Counted from the first letter of the stretch, positions 42,696-53,008 are shown. The stretch is DNA of 64,000 bases from Paraburkholderia oxyphila NBRC 105797 (GCF_000685075.1 NZ_BAYD01000022.1:57579-121578); one strand, 5' to 3'. Numbers and translations are program-made. The notes: generated by a model not told the origin, from the letters alone.

Positions 42696-43967
42696 ATGAA
42701 TCACGATACGACGACCTATCCTCGCCGCCTGGCTCCAATCGTTACCCTGCTGCTCCTGCTTGGCCCCGCCACGAATCTGGTCTGGCGCGGCGGTACGGGT
42801 TACTGCTTCTTCCTGCTGCTGGCGTTCGCGCTCTATGGCGCCTGCGCGTACCGCAAGGACCGCACTTATTTCGCCCCGTGGCGCGAATACCGCTGGTACA
42901 CCGCCGCCATGCTCGCCCCGCTCGCCGTGGTCGTGCTCCAGCAGTTGCTGCTCGGCTACTGGGCGCCGCACCAGTTCGACGCGCTCTCGCGCCTCACGCT
43001 CGCGCTGCCGATCTTCCTGCTGCTCGCCCGCCTGCCTTCGCGCCGCCTCACGGTGCTCGGCTGGGGCTGCGCGCTGGGTGCGCTCGCGGCAAGCGCCTGG
43101 GTGATCGTCGACCGCCCGCCCGGCGGCTGGAACGACACGGAGCGCCTCACGAACTACTACACGAATGCGATTCCGTTCGGCGACACCGCCCTGCTGTTCG
43201 CGTTCCTCGCGGTGTTCACGTTCGGCTGGGACCGCAAGCTGCGGCCGCTGGCGCTTGTCGTCAAGCTCACTGCGCTCGTCGCGGGCGGCTTCGTCTCGTA
43301 TCTCTCGGGTACGCGCGGCGGCTGGATCGCGGTGCCCGTGTTCGCGCTGCTGCTCGGCGTGCAGTATGGCTGGTTTTCGCACTGGAAACGCGTGGTCGTG
43401 ACGCTGGCGCTGCTCGCCGTGGCAGCCGGCGCGTTGTTTTCGACGAGCGGCATTCGCCACCGCGTGGCCGAGGCCGGCTCCGATTTCGCCCTCATGCAGC
43501 GCGGTGACAAGGACACCTCGGTGGGCCTGCGCCTGCAACTATGGAACGCCTCGGTGACGCTGTTCGAGCGCCATCCGGTCTACGGCGTGGGCAAGGGACA
43601 TCTGGAACAGGCACTCGGCGAGCTCGCGCAGCACGGCGAGGCGAGCCAGCAGATCGTCAATGAGCGCGCACACAGCGACTTCTTCTCGGCCATCGCCGAA
43701 ATGGGTGCCGTGGGCGCGGCGACCCTCTTGCTGCTCTACTTCGGAACGTCGATCTATTTCTGGCGCGCGTGCCGCGCCGCCGATGCGGTGATCCGTACCG
43801 CCGGCTGCAGCGGCCTGGCGGTGTCGTTCAGCACGATCCTCTTCGGGCTCACGATCGACGTGCTCGTGCCGATTCAGGTCGTTGTCCTGATCGCCCTGCT
43901 CACCGCCACCTTCCTCGCGGTCATCGTGTCGCGCAAGCGCGAACTTGCAAACGGCATCGCGGACTGA
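42696..43967 (+). CDS. waaL: O-antigen ligase family protein (WaaL-like)
   Basis: A polytopic inner-membrane protein of 423 residues with about eleven hydrophobic segments and a large periplasmic loop near the C-terminal third. The loop has the Wzy_C features GLRLQLWNASVTLFERHPVYGVGKG and NERAHSDFFSAIAEMG, the latter with the conserved catalytic His. It transfers undecaprenyl-linked O-antigen to lipid A core. The neighbouring GT4, MsbA and WaaE-type genes support ligase rather than polymerase, but Wzy cannot be excluded by sequence alone. Confidence 0.82.
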   Translation: MNHDTTTYPRRLAPIVTLLLLLGPATNLVWRGGTGYCFFLLLAFALYGACAYRKDRTYFAPWREYRWYTAAMLAPLAVVVLQQLLLGYWAPHQFDALSRLTLALPIFLLLARLPSRRLTVLGWGCALGALAASAWVIVDRPPGGWNDTERLTNYYTNAIPFGDTALLFAFLAVFTFGWDRKLRPLALVVKLTALVAGGFVSYLSGTRGGWIAVPVFALLLGVQYGWFSHWKRVVVTLALLAVAAGALFSTSGIRHRVAEAGSDFALMQRGDKDTSVGLRLQLWNASVTLFERHPVYGVGKGHLEQALGELAQHGEASQQIVNERAHSDFFSAIAEMGAVGAATLLLLYFGTSIYFWRACRAADAVIRTAGCSGLAVSFSTILFGLTIDVLVPIQVVVLIALLTATFLAVIVSRKRELANGIAD

Positions 43968-44000
43968 ACCCGCAAGCTCTACCACGAACCTGCTCTTAAG

Positions 44001-44028
44001 CCTGAGGCACCCTCCTGGGTGCCTCAGG
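44001..44028. terminator. 12-bp hairpin between convergent waaL and msbA
   Basis: CCTGAGGCACCC, loop TCCT, GGGTGCCTCAGG: a perfect stem 34 bases past the waaL stop. No T-tract either way. Confidence 0.6.
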
Positions 44029-44145
44029 TGATGCCGCGAGCCCGTCCCAGCGGCCGCTACACACGGGCCGCCGGACTCGACGGCTCAGAGTCGCCTGCAC
44101 AGAGCACAGCGCGGCGCACCCGGACATCGGGCGCCCCTCCACCAC

Positions 44146-45936
44146 TCAGGCCGCGTTCTGCTGGAACTGGATCTTGTGCAGGTGCGCGTACAGCCCGCGC
44201 TGTTCGAGCAGCTGCTGATGCGAGCCGCGCTCGACGATGCGACCCGCTTCCATCACGAGAATGCGGTCCGCGCGCTCGATGGTCGAGAGCCGGTGCGCGA
44301 TCACAAGCGTCGTACGGCCCTTCATCAGCGTTTCGAGCGCCGCCTGCACGTGGCGTTCCGACTCCGAATCGAGCGCGGACGTCGCCTCGTCGAGAATCAG
44401 GATCGGCGCGTCCTTGTAGATCGCGCGCGCGATCGCCAGACGCTGCCGCTGCCCGCCCGAGAGCTTCATGCCGTTGTCGCCGACCAGCGTGTCGATGCCG
44501 TCGGGCAGCGCCGCGATCGTGTCCCAGAGGTTGGCCGCGCGCAGCGCCTCTTCCACGCGTGTCGGGTCGGCCTGCTCGCCGTAGGCCACGTTGCTCGCGA
44601 CCGTGTCGTTGAAGAGCGTCACGTCCTGGCTCACCATCGCCATCTGGCTGCGCAGCGCGTGGATGTCGTACTCCGGCAGCGGCACGCCGTCGACGAGAAT
44701 CTCGCCGCCGCTCGGATCGAAAAAGCGCGGCAACAGGTTCACGAGCGTGGTCTTGCCGCTGCCCGACGGGCCCGCCAGCGCGATCATCTCGCCGGGCGCC
44801 GCGCTGAATGTCACGTTTTCGAGGATCGGCCTGCCGTTCCCATAATCGAACGAGACGCTGCGGAATTCGATCTCGCCACGTGCGCGCTCGAGCGGCTTGC
44901 CGCCGCCCGTGGGCTCGGCAGGCTCGTCGATCAGCCCGAAGATGAGCTCGGCGGCCGTCATGCCGCGCTGCAGCGGCTGGTTCACGTCAATCAGGTGCTT
45001 GAGCGGGGAAATCACGAGCAGCATCGAGGTGACGAAGGCGACAAAACCGCCCACGGTCGTCTGGTCGTGCGAGGCCTGCACCACCGCGATCGTCACGACG
45101 ATCGCCAGCGCGATCGAGGCGAGGAACTGCGTGAGCGGCTGCGCGAGACCACCGGAGATCGTCATGCGCATCTGATAGCCGCGCAGGCGCTTGCTCATCT
45201 CGCCGAAGCGGTCCATTTCGTACTGCTCGCCGTTGTGAACCTTGACGACCTTGTAGCCGCCCACGGTTTCTTCGACGATGTAGGACAGCTCGTTCGTGAG
45301 CGCCTGGTGCTCGCGGTTCAGGCGGCGCAGGCGCCGGTTGATCTTGCTGACGAGCCAGCCGATGGCCGGCAGCAGCACCGCCACGATCAGCGTGAGGCGC
45401 CAGTTGAGGATGAACAGGTAGCCGAGCAGGAAGACGACCGTGAGCGAGTCGCGCACGGCAGTGACCAGCACGCTCAACAGCACGCCGAGGATCTGGTTGA
45501 CCTCGAACACGATCGCGTTGATGACGGTACTCGCCGTCTCGCGCTGGAAGAAGCCGACGCTCGCATGGATCATGCGCTCGAACATTTTCAGGCGCAGCTC
45601 GAGCAGGATCCGGTTGGACACGTACTGGAGCAGGTAGCCGGACGCGTACTGCGCGAGGCCGCGCACCAGCGAAAGGCCGATCACGGCACTGGGCACGATC
45701 CACTTGGCGCTCGGGCTGCCCTTGGTGCCGAAGCCGTGGTCGAGCAGCGGCTTGAGCAGCGCCGGAATGCCAGCCTCCGTCGCGGCCACGATGGCCAGCG
45801 TGAGGATGGCCGCGATCGACACCCAGATGAGCGGCTTGATATACGGCCACAGGCGCCGTCCAACCGACGCGGGATTCGACTTCGCGCCGGTGCCGATCGG
45901 CTTGCTGAGGGTGGATTGTCGGGACGTCTCGCTCAA
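44146..45936 (-). CDS. msbA: lipid A export ATP-binding/permease protein MsbA
   Basis: A homodimeric ABC half-transporter of 596 residues flipping lipid A core across the inner membrane. The N-terminal membrane domain has six helices with the MsbA-typical FFQRETASTVINAIVFEV. The ATPase domain has Walker A GPSGSGKTTLVN, signature LSGGQRQRLAIARAI and Walker B ILILDEATSALD. The start is TTG 45936 with AGAGGA a few bases upstream, giving MSETSRQSTLSKP; an ATG 186 bases further out gives an Ala/Pro-rich tail foreign to the family. Confidence 0.93.
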   Translation of the reverse strand: MSETSRQSTLSKPIGTGAKSNPASVGRRLWPYIKPLIWVSIAAILTLAIVAATEAGIPALLKPLLDHGFGTKGSPSAKWIVPSAVIGLSLVRGLAQYASGYLLQYVSNRILLELRLKMFERMIHASVGFFQRETASTVINAIVFEVNQILGVLLSVLVTAVRDSLTVVFLLGYLFILNWRLTLIVAVLLPAIGWLVSKINRRLRRLNREHQALTNELSYIVEETVGGYKVVKVHNGEQYEMDRFGEMSKRLRGYQMRMTISGGLAQPLTQFLASIALAIVVTIAVVQASHDQTTVGGFVAFVTSMLLVISPLKHLIDVNQPLQRGMTAAELIFGLIDEPAEPTGGGKPLERARGEIEFRSVSFDYGNGRPILENVTFSAAPGEMIALAGPSGSGKTTLVNLLPRFFDPSGGEILVDGVPLPEYDIHALRSQMAMVSQDVTLFNDTVASNVAYGEQADPTRVEEALRAANLWDTIAALPDGIDTLVGDNGMKLSGGQRQRLAIARAIYKDAPILILDEATSALDSESERHVQAALETLMKGRTTLVIAHRLSTIERADRILVMEAGRIVERGSHQQLLEQRGLYAHLHKIQFQQNAA

Positions 45937-46216
45937 GGAATCCTCTGGAAAGGCGGGTGCTGAAAATGCGGGTATCAATGCGGGCGCAACTGGGCTGCCT
46001 GCCTTGGGGCGGCCGGCCCGGGCTGCCTGCCGTTCCGCAGCAGCCGACCGTCTGACGGACGGTCCGGCGGCGCGGTACGCATTGTATACGCTTGGCGCAG
46101 GCGCGCCCGACGCGAAGCGCATCGTCTAGAATACGCACCTTCGCGTCAGGCCGGTCCCCGGCGGGCGCGGCGCGGCTCACCGCTTCCGACATTCCTCCAG
46201 AACAGGCGTCCTTTCC

Positions 46217-47041
46217 ATGTCCGACGGACTTTCTCCGACCCGCCCAGGCCGCGAAGCCAGCGGCACGCCGCGCGCCACGCTTTCGGTCATTGTGGTGGCG
46301 ATGAACGAGGCGCACGACATCCGCGACTGCCTCGAATCGGTGCGCGGGCTCGCGATGGAAACCATCGTGTTCGATTCCGGCAGCACCGACGGCACGCCCG
46401 ATATCTGCCGCGCGCTCGGCGCGCGCGTGTTCGAGACCGACTGGCCCGGCGACGGCCCGCAGAAGAACCGGGCGCTGGCCGAGGCGCGCGGCGACTGGGT
46501 CATCTGCCTCGACGCCGACGAGCGCCTGAGCCCCGAGCTGCGCGCCGAGCTCGAGCGCCTGCTCGCCGAAGGCACGACGCACGCCGCGTTCAGCACGCCG
46601 CGCCGCTCGAGCTTCTGCGGGCGCTTCATGAAGCACTCGGGCTGGTGGCCCGACCGCATCGAGCGCCTGTTCCGGCGTGGCAGCGCGCGCTTCACCGACG
46701 TGCGCACGCACACGCACCTCGAAATTAAGGGCACGATCGGACGCTTCGACGGCCCGATCATCCATATTTCGATGCCGGACTTGCATGAAGCGCTCGAAAA
46801 GACCAATGCCTATTCGACGGCCGGCGCGCTGACGATGGCCGAGAACGGCAAGCGCTCGTCGCTTGGCAAGGCGCTCGGCAAGGGTTTCTGGGCGTTCTTT
46901 CGGACCTGGGTGATTCGCGCGGGCTTTCTCGACGGCGCCGAGGGGCTGATGCTCGCGATCAACAACGCCGAGACGACGTACTACCGCTACGCCAAGCTCG
47001 CGCTGCTCACGCGCGACGGCAAGGTCGCGAAGAAACGCTGA
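46217..47041 (+). CDS. glycosyltransferase family 2 (WaaE/KdtX-like)
   Basis: A GT-A enzyme of 274 residues. LSVIVVAMNEAHDIRDCLESV, FDSGSTDGTPDI and the metal-binding LDADERLSPEL are clear. WSxxRIERLFRRGSARFTDV-like and the C-terminal WVIRAGFLDGAEGLMLAI blocks are typical of LPS core beta-1,4-glucosyltransferases of the WaaE group. It is divergent from msbA and contributes to the local LPS cluster. Confidence 0.87.
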   Translation: MSDGLSPTRPGREASGTPRATLSVIVVAMNEAHDIRDCLESVRGLAMETIVFDSGSTDGTPDICRALGARVFETDWPGDGPQKNRALAEARGDWVICLDADERLSPELRAELERLLAEGTTHAAFSTPRRSSFCGRFMKHSGWWPDRIERLFRRGSARFTDVRTHTHLEIKGTIGRFDGPIIHISMPDLHEALEKTNAYSTAGALTMAENGKRSSLGKALGKGFWAFFRTWVIRAGFLDGAEGLMLAINNAETTYYRYAKLALLTRDGKVAKKR

Positions 47042-47104
47042 ATCCGGGGAAAGTGTGGGTGTTCGGTGCCGCATGAGGCGGAACGCGAAGAAGTGAAACA
47101 AGCG

Positions 47105-47130
47105 GCACGAGCGGCCAGTGCCGCTCGTGC
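47105..47130. terminator. 11-bp hairpin between convergent waaE-type gene and dnaE
   Basis: GCACGAGCGGC, loop CAGT, then the exact complement. It lies in the 102-base convergent gap, with no T-tract. Confidence 0.6.
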
Positions 47131-47143
47131 AGCGTAGACACCG

Positions 47144-50100
47144 TCAATAGACGATCTCGATTGAGCTGCCTGCAAACTCGCCGCGCAGCGCGGCGATGAG
47201 TTCGTCGGTGGGCTTCACGCGCCACGCGTCACCCAAGCGGACCTCGCCTTGCGCGCGTTCGTTGCTGTAGACGATCTGCACCGCGAGGCCGTTCGGAATG
47301 GCCACCTGCTCGCGCTCGCGGCTCCGGCCGCCGTAACCACCGCCGCCATCGCGGCCGCCACGTCCGCGAGTTTCCACCACGGGCGCGGGCAGCGAGTCGT
47401 CGGGCTTCGCGCGATGCGCCTCGAGCACCGTGCGCAGCGCACTCGCGTTGGCGTTGCCGTTCATCTGCACCTTCACGGCCTGCGCGTAGCGGCTGCGGGC
47501 GCGCTCCAGATCCATCACGGTGTCCACCGTGAAGCGGATGCCGCCCGTGAACGCGTCGTTGCGCGCCCCGCCCTGCACGACCAGCAGCTCGTCTTCCTTG
47601 AAGAGCGCCTTGTGCGCCTCGTATTGCTCGTTGAACACCGTCACTTCGCACTGGCCGGTGCCGTCATCGAGCAGCGCGATCAGCATCTTGCCGCGCTGGG
47701 TCATCTGCGTGCGCAGCGAGGCGATCACACCGGCGACGAGCTTGTCGCGTCCTTCCTTGAGCTCGCCGATCTTCTGGCGCACGAAGCGCCGCACTTCGTC
47801 CTTGTAGGCGTCGAAGAGGTGACCGGACAGATAGAAGCCGAGCGCGCCCTTCTCTTCCTGCAGCCTGCGCTTGTCGCCCCAGGCGGGCTCGTCCACCAGC
47901 TCGTGCGCGGCCAACGGCGCGTCGCCCATGTCGAACAGACCCGCCTGCATGGCGTTGGCGCTCGCCTGGTCGGCGGCCTCCATCGCCATCGGCACGGAGG
48001 CGAGCAACTGCGCGCGATTCGCATGCATCGTGTCGAACGCGCCCGCGCGGATCATCGCTTCGATCGTGCGGCGGTTCACGAGACGGCGGTCGATGCGCTC
48101 GCAGAAGTCGAACAGGTCCTTGAAGAGGCCGCCCTCTTCGCGCGCGCGCAAGATTTCTTCGATGGCGTTCTGGCCGCTGCCCTTGATCGCGCCAAGGCCA
48201 TAGCGGATCGTGCGCGATCGCTTGCCTTCCGCCACGTTGGCGTCGGACACCGGCTCGAAGCGATACGCCGACGCGTTGACGTCAGGCGGCAGCACCTTGA
48301 TGCCGTTCGTGATGCAGTCTTCGAAGAGGATCTTGACCTTGTCGGTATCGTCCATGGCGAGCGACATGTTGGCCGCCATGAATTCCGCCGGATGGTGCGC
48401 CTTGAGCCACGCCGTGTGATAAGCGAGGAGCGCGTAGGCCGCCGCGTGCGACTTGTTGAAGCCGTAGCCCGCGAACTTCTCCATCAAGTCGAAGGTCTCG
48501 TCGGCCTTCTCGCGCGTGAGACCGTTCTTTGCCGCGCCTTCCGCGAAGATCTCGCGGTGTTTGGCCATTTCCTCGGGCTTCTTCTTGCCCATCGCGCGAC
48601 GCAGCAAGTCGGCGCCGCCGAGCGAGTAGCCGCCGATGATCTGCGCCATCTGCATCACCTGCTCCTGATAGACCATGATGCCGTAGGTCTCTTTCAGGAC
48701 AGGCTCGACGCGCGGATCGGGATACTCCACCACTTCGCGGCCGTGCTTACGCGCGCAGAAGCTCGGGATCAGGTCCATCGGGCCCGGACGGTACAAGGCC
48801 ACGAGCGCGATGATGTCCTCGAAGCGGTCGGGCTGCGCGTCCTTCAACATGCCCTGCATGCCGCGGCTTTCCAGCTGGAACACGGCAACCGTGTTGGCCT
48901 TCTTGAGGATCTGGAACGACGGCGCATCGTCGAGCGGCACCTGCGCGAGCGACCAGTCTTTCTTCGACGGATCGAGCATGCGGATATAGCGCTCGGCCCA
49001 GTCGAGAATCGTGAGCGTGGTCAGGCCCAGAAAGTCGAACTTCACGAGGCCGACGGCTTCCACGTCGTCCTTGTCGTACTGGCTCACGACGCCGCTTTCG
49101 TCGCCCTGCGTGTAGAGCGGGCAGAAGTCGGTGAGCTTGCCGGGCGCGATCAGCACGCCGCCCGCGTGCATGCCCACGTTACGCGTGAGACCTTCCACGA
49201 GCTGCGCGAGGTCGAGCAGCTGGTGCACTTCGTCTTCGTTGTCGTAGCGCTCCTGCAGGAGCGGCTCTTCCTTCATCGCATCGGCAATCGTGACGTGCTT
49301 GCCCGGCTTGAACGGGATGAGCTTGGCCACGCCGTCGGTGAAGTTGTAGCCGAGATCGAGCACGCGGCCGATATCGCGCACGGCCGCCTTTGCGGCCATG
49401 GTGCCGAAGGTGGCGATCTGCGAGACCGCATCGGCGCCGTACTTCTCCTTCACGTACTGAATGACGCGGTCGCGCCCGTGCTGGCAGAAGTCAATGTCGA
49501 AGTCGGGCATCGAAACGCGTTCCGGATTCAGGAAGCGCTCGAAGAGCAGGTTATAGCGCAGCGGGTCGAGGTCGGTAATGCCGAGCGCGTACGCGACGAG
49601 CGAGCCCGCGCCCGAGCCCCGGCCCGGCCCCACCGGCACGCCGTTGTTCTTGGCCCAGTTGATGAAGTCCGCGACGATCAGGAAGTAGCCCGGGAAGCCC
49701 ATCTTGATGATGGTCCCGCACTCGAAATCGAGACGCTCGTAGTAACGCGCGTGTTCTTTCTCGCGCTCGGCTGCGTCGGGATAAAGCTGCACGAGGCGCT
49801 TTTCGAGGCCCTCTTTCGAGAGCTGCACGAGGTAGTCGTCGAGCGACATGCCGTCGGGCGTCGGAAAGAGCGGCAGCTTCGGCTTGCCGAGCTCCAGCGT
49901 GAGATTGCAGCGCCGCGCGATTTCAATGGTGTTCGCGATGGCCGAGGGAATGTCCGCGAACAGCGCGGCCATTTCTTCCTGAGTCTGAAAACGCTGGTCG
50001 GTCGTGAAGCGCTTCTGGCGGCGCGGGTTCGCGAGGATGTCGCCTTCCGAGATGCACACGCGCGCTTCGTGCGCGGTGTATTCCTCGTGCGTCATGAACT

Positions 50101-50710
50101 GCATCGGGTGCGTGGCCACCACCGGCAGCTTCAGTTCCGCCGCGATGGCGACGGCCTGCTCGACGTACTGCTCGCTGCCGGGCTGGCCGCAGCGCTGCAG
50201 CTCGATGTAATAGCCGTTCGGGAACAGCGTTGCCCAGCGCTGCGCGTGGCGCTTCGCGCTTTCGACGTTGCCCGCGGCGAGCGCGAGGCCCACGTCGCCC
50301 TGCTGCGCGCCCGAGATCGCGAGCAGGCCTTCGGCGAGGCCGGCTTCGAGCCATGCGACATCGACTTCCGCGCGGCCGCGATACTGATTCGTGAGCCACG
50401 CCTTCGAGAGCAGTTCGCAAAGATTCAGGTAGCCGCGTTTGTCCTTCACGAGCAGCAGCAGACGCGAAGGCTTGTCGCGGTCGTCCGGATTCATGATCCA
50501 GACGTCGCAGCCGGCAATGGGTTTGACCCCTTTGCCACGGGCTTCCGTGTAGAAACGAACGAGGCCGAATGCGTTGCCGAGGTCGGTGAGCGCGAGCGCG
50601 CCCTGGCCGTCCTTGGCCGCCGCCTTGACGAGGTCGTCGAGGCGCACGATGCCGTCGGCAATCGAGAATTCGGAGTGGACGCGGAGATGGACGAAGCGGG
50701 GATCTGACAT
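47144..50710 (-). CDS. dnaE: DNA polymerase III alpha subunit
   Basis: Replicative polymerase, 1188 residues (E. coli 1160). The N-terminal PHP domain begins RFVHLRVHSEFSIADG. The catalytic palm carries PDFDIDFCQHGRD with the metal-binding Asp residues. A helix-hairpin-helix region, an OB fold and a C-terminal tau-binding region follow; the last part has a Gly/Arg-rich insertion (near residue 1125) that is unusual. ATG 50710 gives the normal start MSDPRFVHLR; upstream ATGs add unrelated residues. TACAAT on the minus strand lies only a few bases before this ATG. Confidence 0.96.
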   Translation of the reverse strand: MSDPRFVHLRVHSEFSIADGIVRLDDLVKAAAKDGQGALALTDLGNAFGLVRFYTEARGKGVKPIAGCDVWIMNPDDRDKPSRLLLLVKDKRGYLNLCELLSKAWLTNQYRGRAEVDVAWLEAGLAEGLLAISGAQQGDVGLALAAGNVESAKRHAQRWATLFPNGYYIELQRCGQPGSEQYVEQAVAIAAELKLPVVATHPMQFMTHEEYTAHEARVCISEGDILANPRRQKRFTTDQRFQTQEEMAALFADIPSAIANTIEIARRCNLTLELGKPKLPLFPTPDGMSLDDYLVQLSKEGLEKRLVQLYPDAAEREKEHARYYERLDFECGTIIKMGFPGYFLIVADFINWAKNNGVPVGPGRGSGAGSLVAYALGITDLDPLRYNLLFERFLNPERVSMPDFDIDFCQHGRDRVIQYVKEKYGADAVSQIATFGTMAAKAAVRDIGRVLDLGYNFTDGVAKLIPFKPGKHVTIADAMKEEPLLQERYDNEDEVHQLLDLAQLVEGLTRNVGMHAGGVLIAPGKLTDFCPLYTQGDESGVVSQYDKDDVEAVGLVKFDFLGLTTLTILDWAERYIRMLDPSKKDWSLAQVPLDDAPSFQILKKANTVAVFQLESRGMQGMLKDAQPDRFEDIIALVALYRPGPMDLIPSFCARKHGREVVEYPDPRVEPVLKETYGIMVYQEQVMQMAQIIGGYSLGGADLLRRAMGKKKPEEMAKHREIFAEGAAKNGLTREKADETFDLMEKFAGYGFNKSHAAAYALLAYHTAWLKAHHPAEFMAANMSLAMDDTDKVKILFEDCITNGIKVLPPDVNASAYRFEPVSDANVAEGKRSRTIRYGLGAIKGSGQNAIEEILRAREEGGLFKDLFDFCERIDRRLVNRRTIEAMIRAGAFDTMHANRAQLLASVPMAMEAADQASANAMQAGLFDMGDAPLAAHELVDEPAWGDKRRLQEEKGALGFYLSGHLFDAYKDEVRRFVRQKIGELKEGRDKLVAGVIASLRTQMTQRGKMLIALLDDGTGQCEVTVFNEQYEAHKALFKEDELLVVQGGARNDAFTGGIRFTVDTVMDLERARSRYAQAVKVQMNGNANASALRTVLEAHRAKPDDSLPAPVVETRGRGGRDGGGGYGGRSREREQVAIPNGLAVQIVYSNERAQGEVRLGDAWRVKPTDELIAALRGEFAGSSIEIVY

Positions 50711-51064
50711 GGGCGTCATTGTAACTCTACGGTCCGGCGATTTTTGCCGCCGCCTGCTCGTATGACCGCGTGTCGCGCTATGCCGGCCACGCGGCCCGGT
50801 CCAAACAGCCTGGGCCATCCGGCCTGGGCCTTGCGCGCCATCAGCAACGCGCGACATGCAACATCACGAACACGGCGCGCACGCGGCGCGGTGGCGCCCG
50901 GTTGAGGGATAATAGCGGATTACGCCCGCCGCGCAGCTTGTCGTCATTTGGCACTTTGGTCCCATGTCACGCCTCATGCCGCGCCTCCCGCGCTGTTACC
51001 CCGATTTCGCCGCTGGCTGAATCGGCGCGCGGCATTCAGGCGGGTCCGTCCGATTCAGGTTTTC
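50711..51064. other. divergent region dnaE / trhO
   Basis: 354 bases, no supported gene. GATAAT at 50908-50913 is a possible -10 for trhO; no matching -35 is obvious. Confidence 0.4.
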
Positions 51065-51961
51065 ATGTTGGCCATGCGTATTCTCAATCTCTCCGCCTAC
51101 CAGTTCGCGACACTCGACAAGACCGCCGAATGGCGTCCGCTCGTGCTCGAACGCTGCAAGTCGCTCGATCTACGGGGCACCATCCTGCTCGCACCGGAAG
51201 GCATCAATCTGTTTGTCGCAGGCGATGAAGGCAACGTGCGTGCGTTCATGGACTACATCAACCACGATCCGCTGTTCGAAGGCAAATTCGCGACGCTGCA
51301 GTTCAAGGAAAGCCTCTCGGAAACGCGCCCCTTCAACCGCATGCTCGTGCGCCTGAAGCGCGAGATCATCACGATGAAGAAGCCCGCGATCCGCCCCGAG
51401 GAAGGCCGCGCGCCTTCGGTCGCGCCGGTCGTGCTCAAGGCATGGCTCGACCGCGGCTTCGACGACGCGGGCCGCCCCGTCGTCATGCTCGACACGCGCA
51501 ATGCGTTCGAAATCGATGTCGGGACGTTCGACAAGGCGCTCGACTACCGCATCGACAAGTTCAGCGAATTCCCGGGCGTGATCGAAGCGAACCGCGCCGA
51601 CCTCGAAGGCAAGACCGTGGTGTCGTTCTGCACGGGCGGCATCCGCTGCGAAAAAGCGGCCATCCACATGAAGGAAGTGGGGATCGAGCACGTCTATCAG
51701 CTCGAAGGCGGCATTCTCAAGTACTTCGAGGAAGTGGGCGGCGCGCACTACACCGGCGACTGCTTCGTGTTCGATCAGCGCACCGCGCTCAATCCGCAGC
51801 TCGAGCCCACCGACACCGTGCAGTGCTTCGCGTGCCGCGCCGTGGTCTCGCCTGCCGAGCAGACTTCGCCGCTCTACGTCGTGGGCAAGAGCTGCCCGGC
51901 GTGCCATCCGGAGCGCGCGCAGAGCGCCGCGAGCACCCAGGCTCCGGCTCAAGCCGCCTGA
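51065..51961 (+). CDS. trhO: tRNA uridine(34) hydroxylase, rhodanese type
   Basis: Oxygen-dependent 5-hydroxylation of U34 in tRNA, a step towards cmo5U and mcmo5U. 298 residues. N-terminal acylphosphatase-like domain (GTILLAPEGINLFVAG), then rhodanese domain with active-site Cys in FCTGGIRCEKAA, then a Cys-rich tail (CFACRAVV, CPACHPERAQ). ATG 51065 has AGGT upstream; ATG 51074 three codons later is an equally acceptable start. It ends seven bases before gluQ. Confidence 0.92.
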   Translation: MLAMRILNLSAYQFATLDKTAEWRPLVLERCKSLDLRGTILLAPEGINLFVAGDEGNVRAFMDYINHDPLFEGKFATLQFKESLSETRPFNRMLVRLKREIITMKKPAIRPEEGRAPSVAPVVLKAWLDRGFDDAGRPVVMLDTRNAFEIDVGTFDKALDYRIDKFSEFPGVIEANRADLEGKTVVSFCTGGIRCEKAAIHMKEVGIEHVYQLEGGILKYFEEVGGAHYTGDCFVFDQRTALNPQLEPTDTVQCFACRAVVSPAEQTSPLYVVGKSCPACHPERAQSAASTQAPAQAA

Positions 51962-51968
51962 TTCGCGC

Positions 51969-52904
51969 GTGAGCGCACCGGCTCGCCCGCATCAGGGCTA
52001 TCGCGGGCGTTTCGCGCCCTCGCCCACTGGACCGCTGCATTTCGGCTCACTCGTCTCGGCGCTCGCGAGCTGGCTCGACGCGCGCGCACACGGCGGCACA
52101 TGGCTCGTGCGCGTGGAGGACATCGACGGCCCGCGCGCAGTGCCCGGCGCTGCCGAGGACATCCTCGCGACGCTGCAGCGCTTCGGCTTTCAGGCCGACG
52201 AGCCGCCCGAATGGCAAAGCCGCCGCATCGACTTGTATCGCGCGGCGCTCGACCAGTTGATCGCGGCGGGCCACGTCTATCCGTGCGGCTGCACGCGCAA
52301 GGAAATCGCCGATTCGCTGCTCCATGCGCACCGGCGCAACACCACGCTGATCTATCCCGGCACCTGCCGCAGCGGCCTGCACGGCAAACCCGCGCGTGCG
52401 TGGCGCCTGCGCGTGCCGGACGATGACCCACGAGCCGACGAAAACCCCGCGCTGATTCGCTTTGACGATCGCTGGCAAGGACCACAGGAACAGGATCTCG
52501 CGACCGAGGTGGGCGATTTCGTGCTGCTTCGCGCGGACGGTCAGTGGGCGTATCAACTCGCGGTGGTGGTGGACGACGCCGCGCAGAACATCACGCACGT
52601 CGTGCGCGGCGCCGACCTGCTCGACTCCACCGCGCGCCAGATCTGGCTGCAGCAATGCCTGGGCGTACCAACGCCCGCGTATCTTCACGTACCTGTCGTG
52701 ACCAACGAGGAAGGCGAAAAGCTCTCGAAGCAGACCGGCGCGCTGGCGCTCGACGCCACGCGGCCGCTCGAGGCGCTGCTTCCCGCCGCACGACATCTGG
52801 GCCTCGATCTTCGTGATTCCACTCCTGCGACGCTCGAGGCCTTCCAGGCCGATGCGATCGATGCGTGGAAGCGGCGGCTCGCGCATTCGCGCACGGCGGC
52901 TTGA
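51969..52904 (+). CDS. gluQ: glutamyl-Q tRNA(Asp) synthetase
   Basis: A paralogue of GluRS lacking the anticodon-binding domain; it attaches glutamate to queuosine in tRNA-Asp. 311 residues. GRFAPSPTGPLHFGSL holds the HIGH-type motif, EKLSKQTGA the KMSK-type motif, and CGC ... YPGTC the zinc site. The start is GTG 51969. It is cotranscribed with trhO, so two tRNA anticodon-loop modification enzymes sit in one unit, and a strong terminator follows. Confidence 0.94.
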   Translation: MSAPARPHQGYRGRFAPSPTGPLHFGSLVSALASWLDARAHGGTWLVRVEDIDGPRAVPGAAEDILATLQRFGFQADEPPEWQSRRIDLYRAALDQLIAAGHVYPCGCTRKEIADSLLHAHRRNTTLIYPGTCRSGLHGKPARAWRLRVPDDDPRADENPALIRFDDRWQGPQEQDLATEVGDFVLLRADGQWAYQLAVVVDDAAQNITHVVRGADLLDSTARQIWLQQCLGVPTPAYLHVPVVTNEEGEKLSKQTGALALDATRPLEALLPAARHLGLDLRDSTPATLEAFQADAIDAWKRRLAHSRTAA

Positions 52905-52983
52905 GCGCGACGCAAATCTGGCGCTGACGTTGCGCTGGGTACGAAACCTGGGAGAAAACGGGGAAGGCTGTCGCAGAAAAGAC

Positions 52984-53008
52984 AAAGGGCGCCGAAGCGC
53001 CCTTTTTT
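52984..53008 (+). terminator. Rho-independent terminator after gluQ
   Basis: GGGCGC, loop CGAA, GCGCCC, then six T, flanked by AAA on the 5' side. 80 bases past the gluQ stop. Confidence 0.92.

Noticed and set aside
47249..50707. Plus-strand open frame of over 1100 codons opposite dnaE
   Set aside because: Antisense shadow of DNA polymerase III; no recognisable domain.
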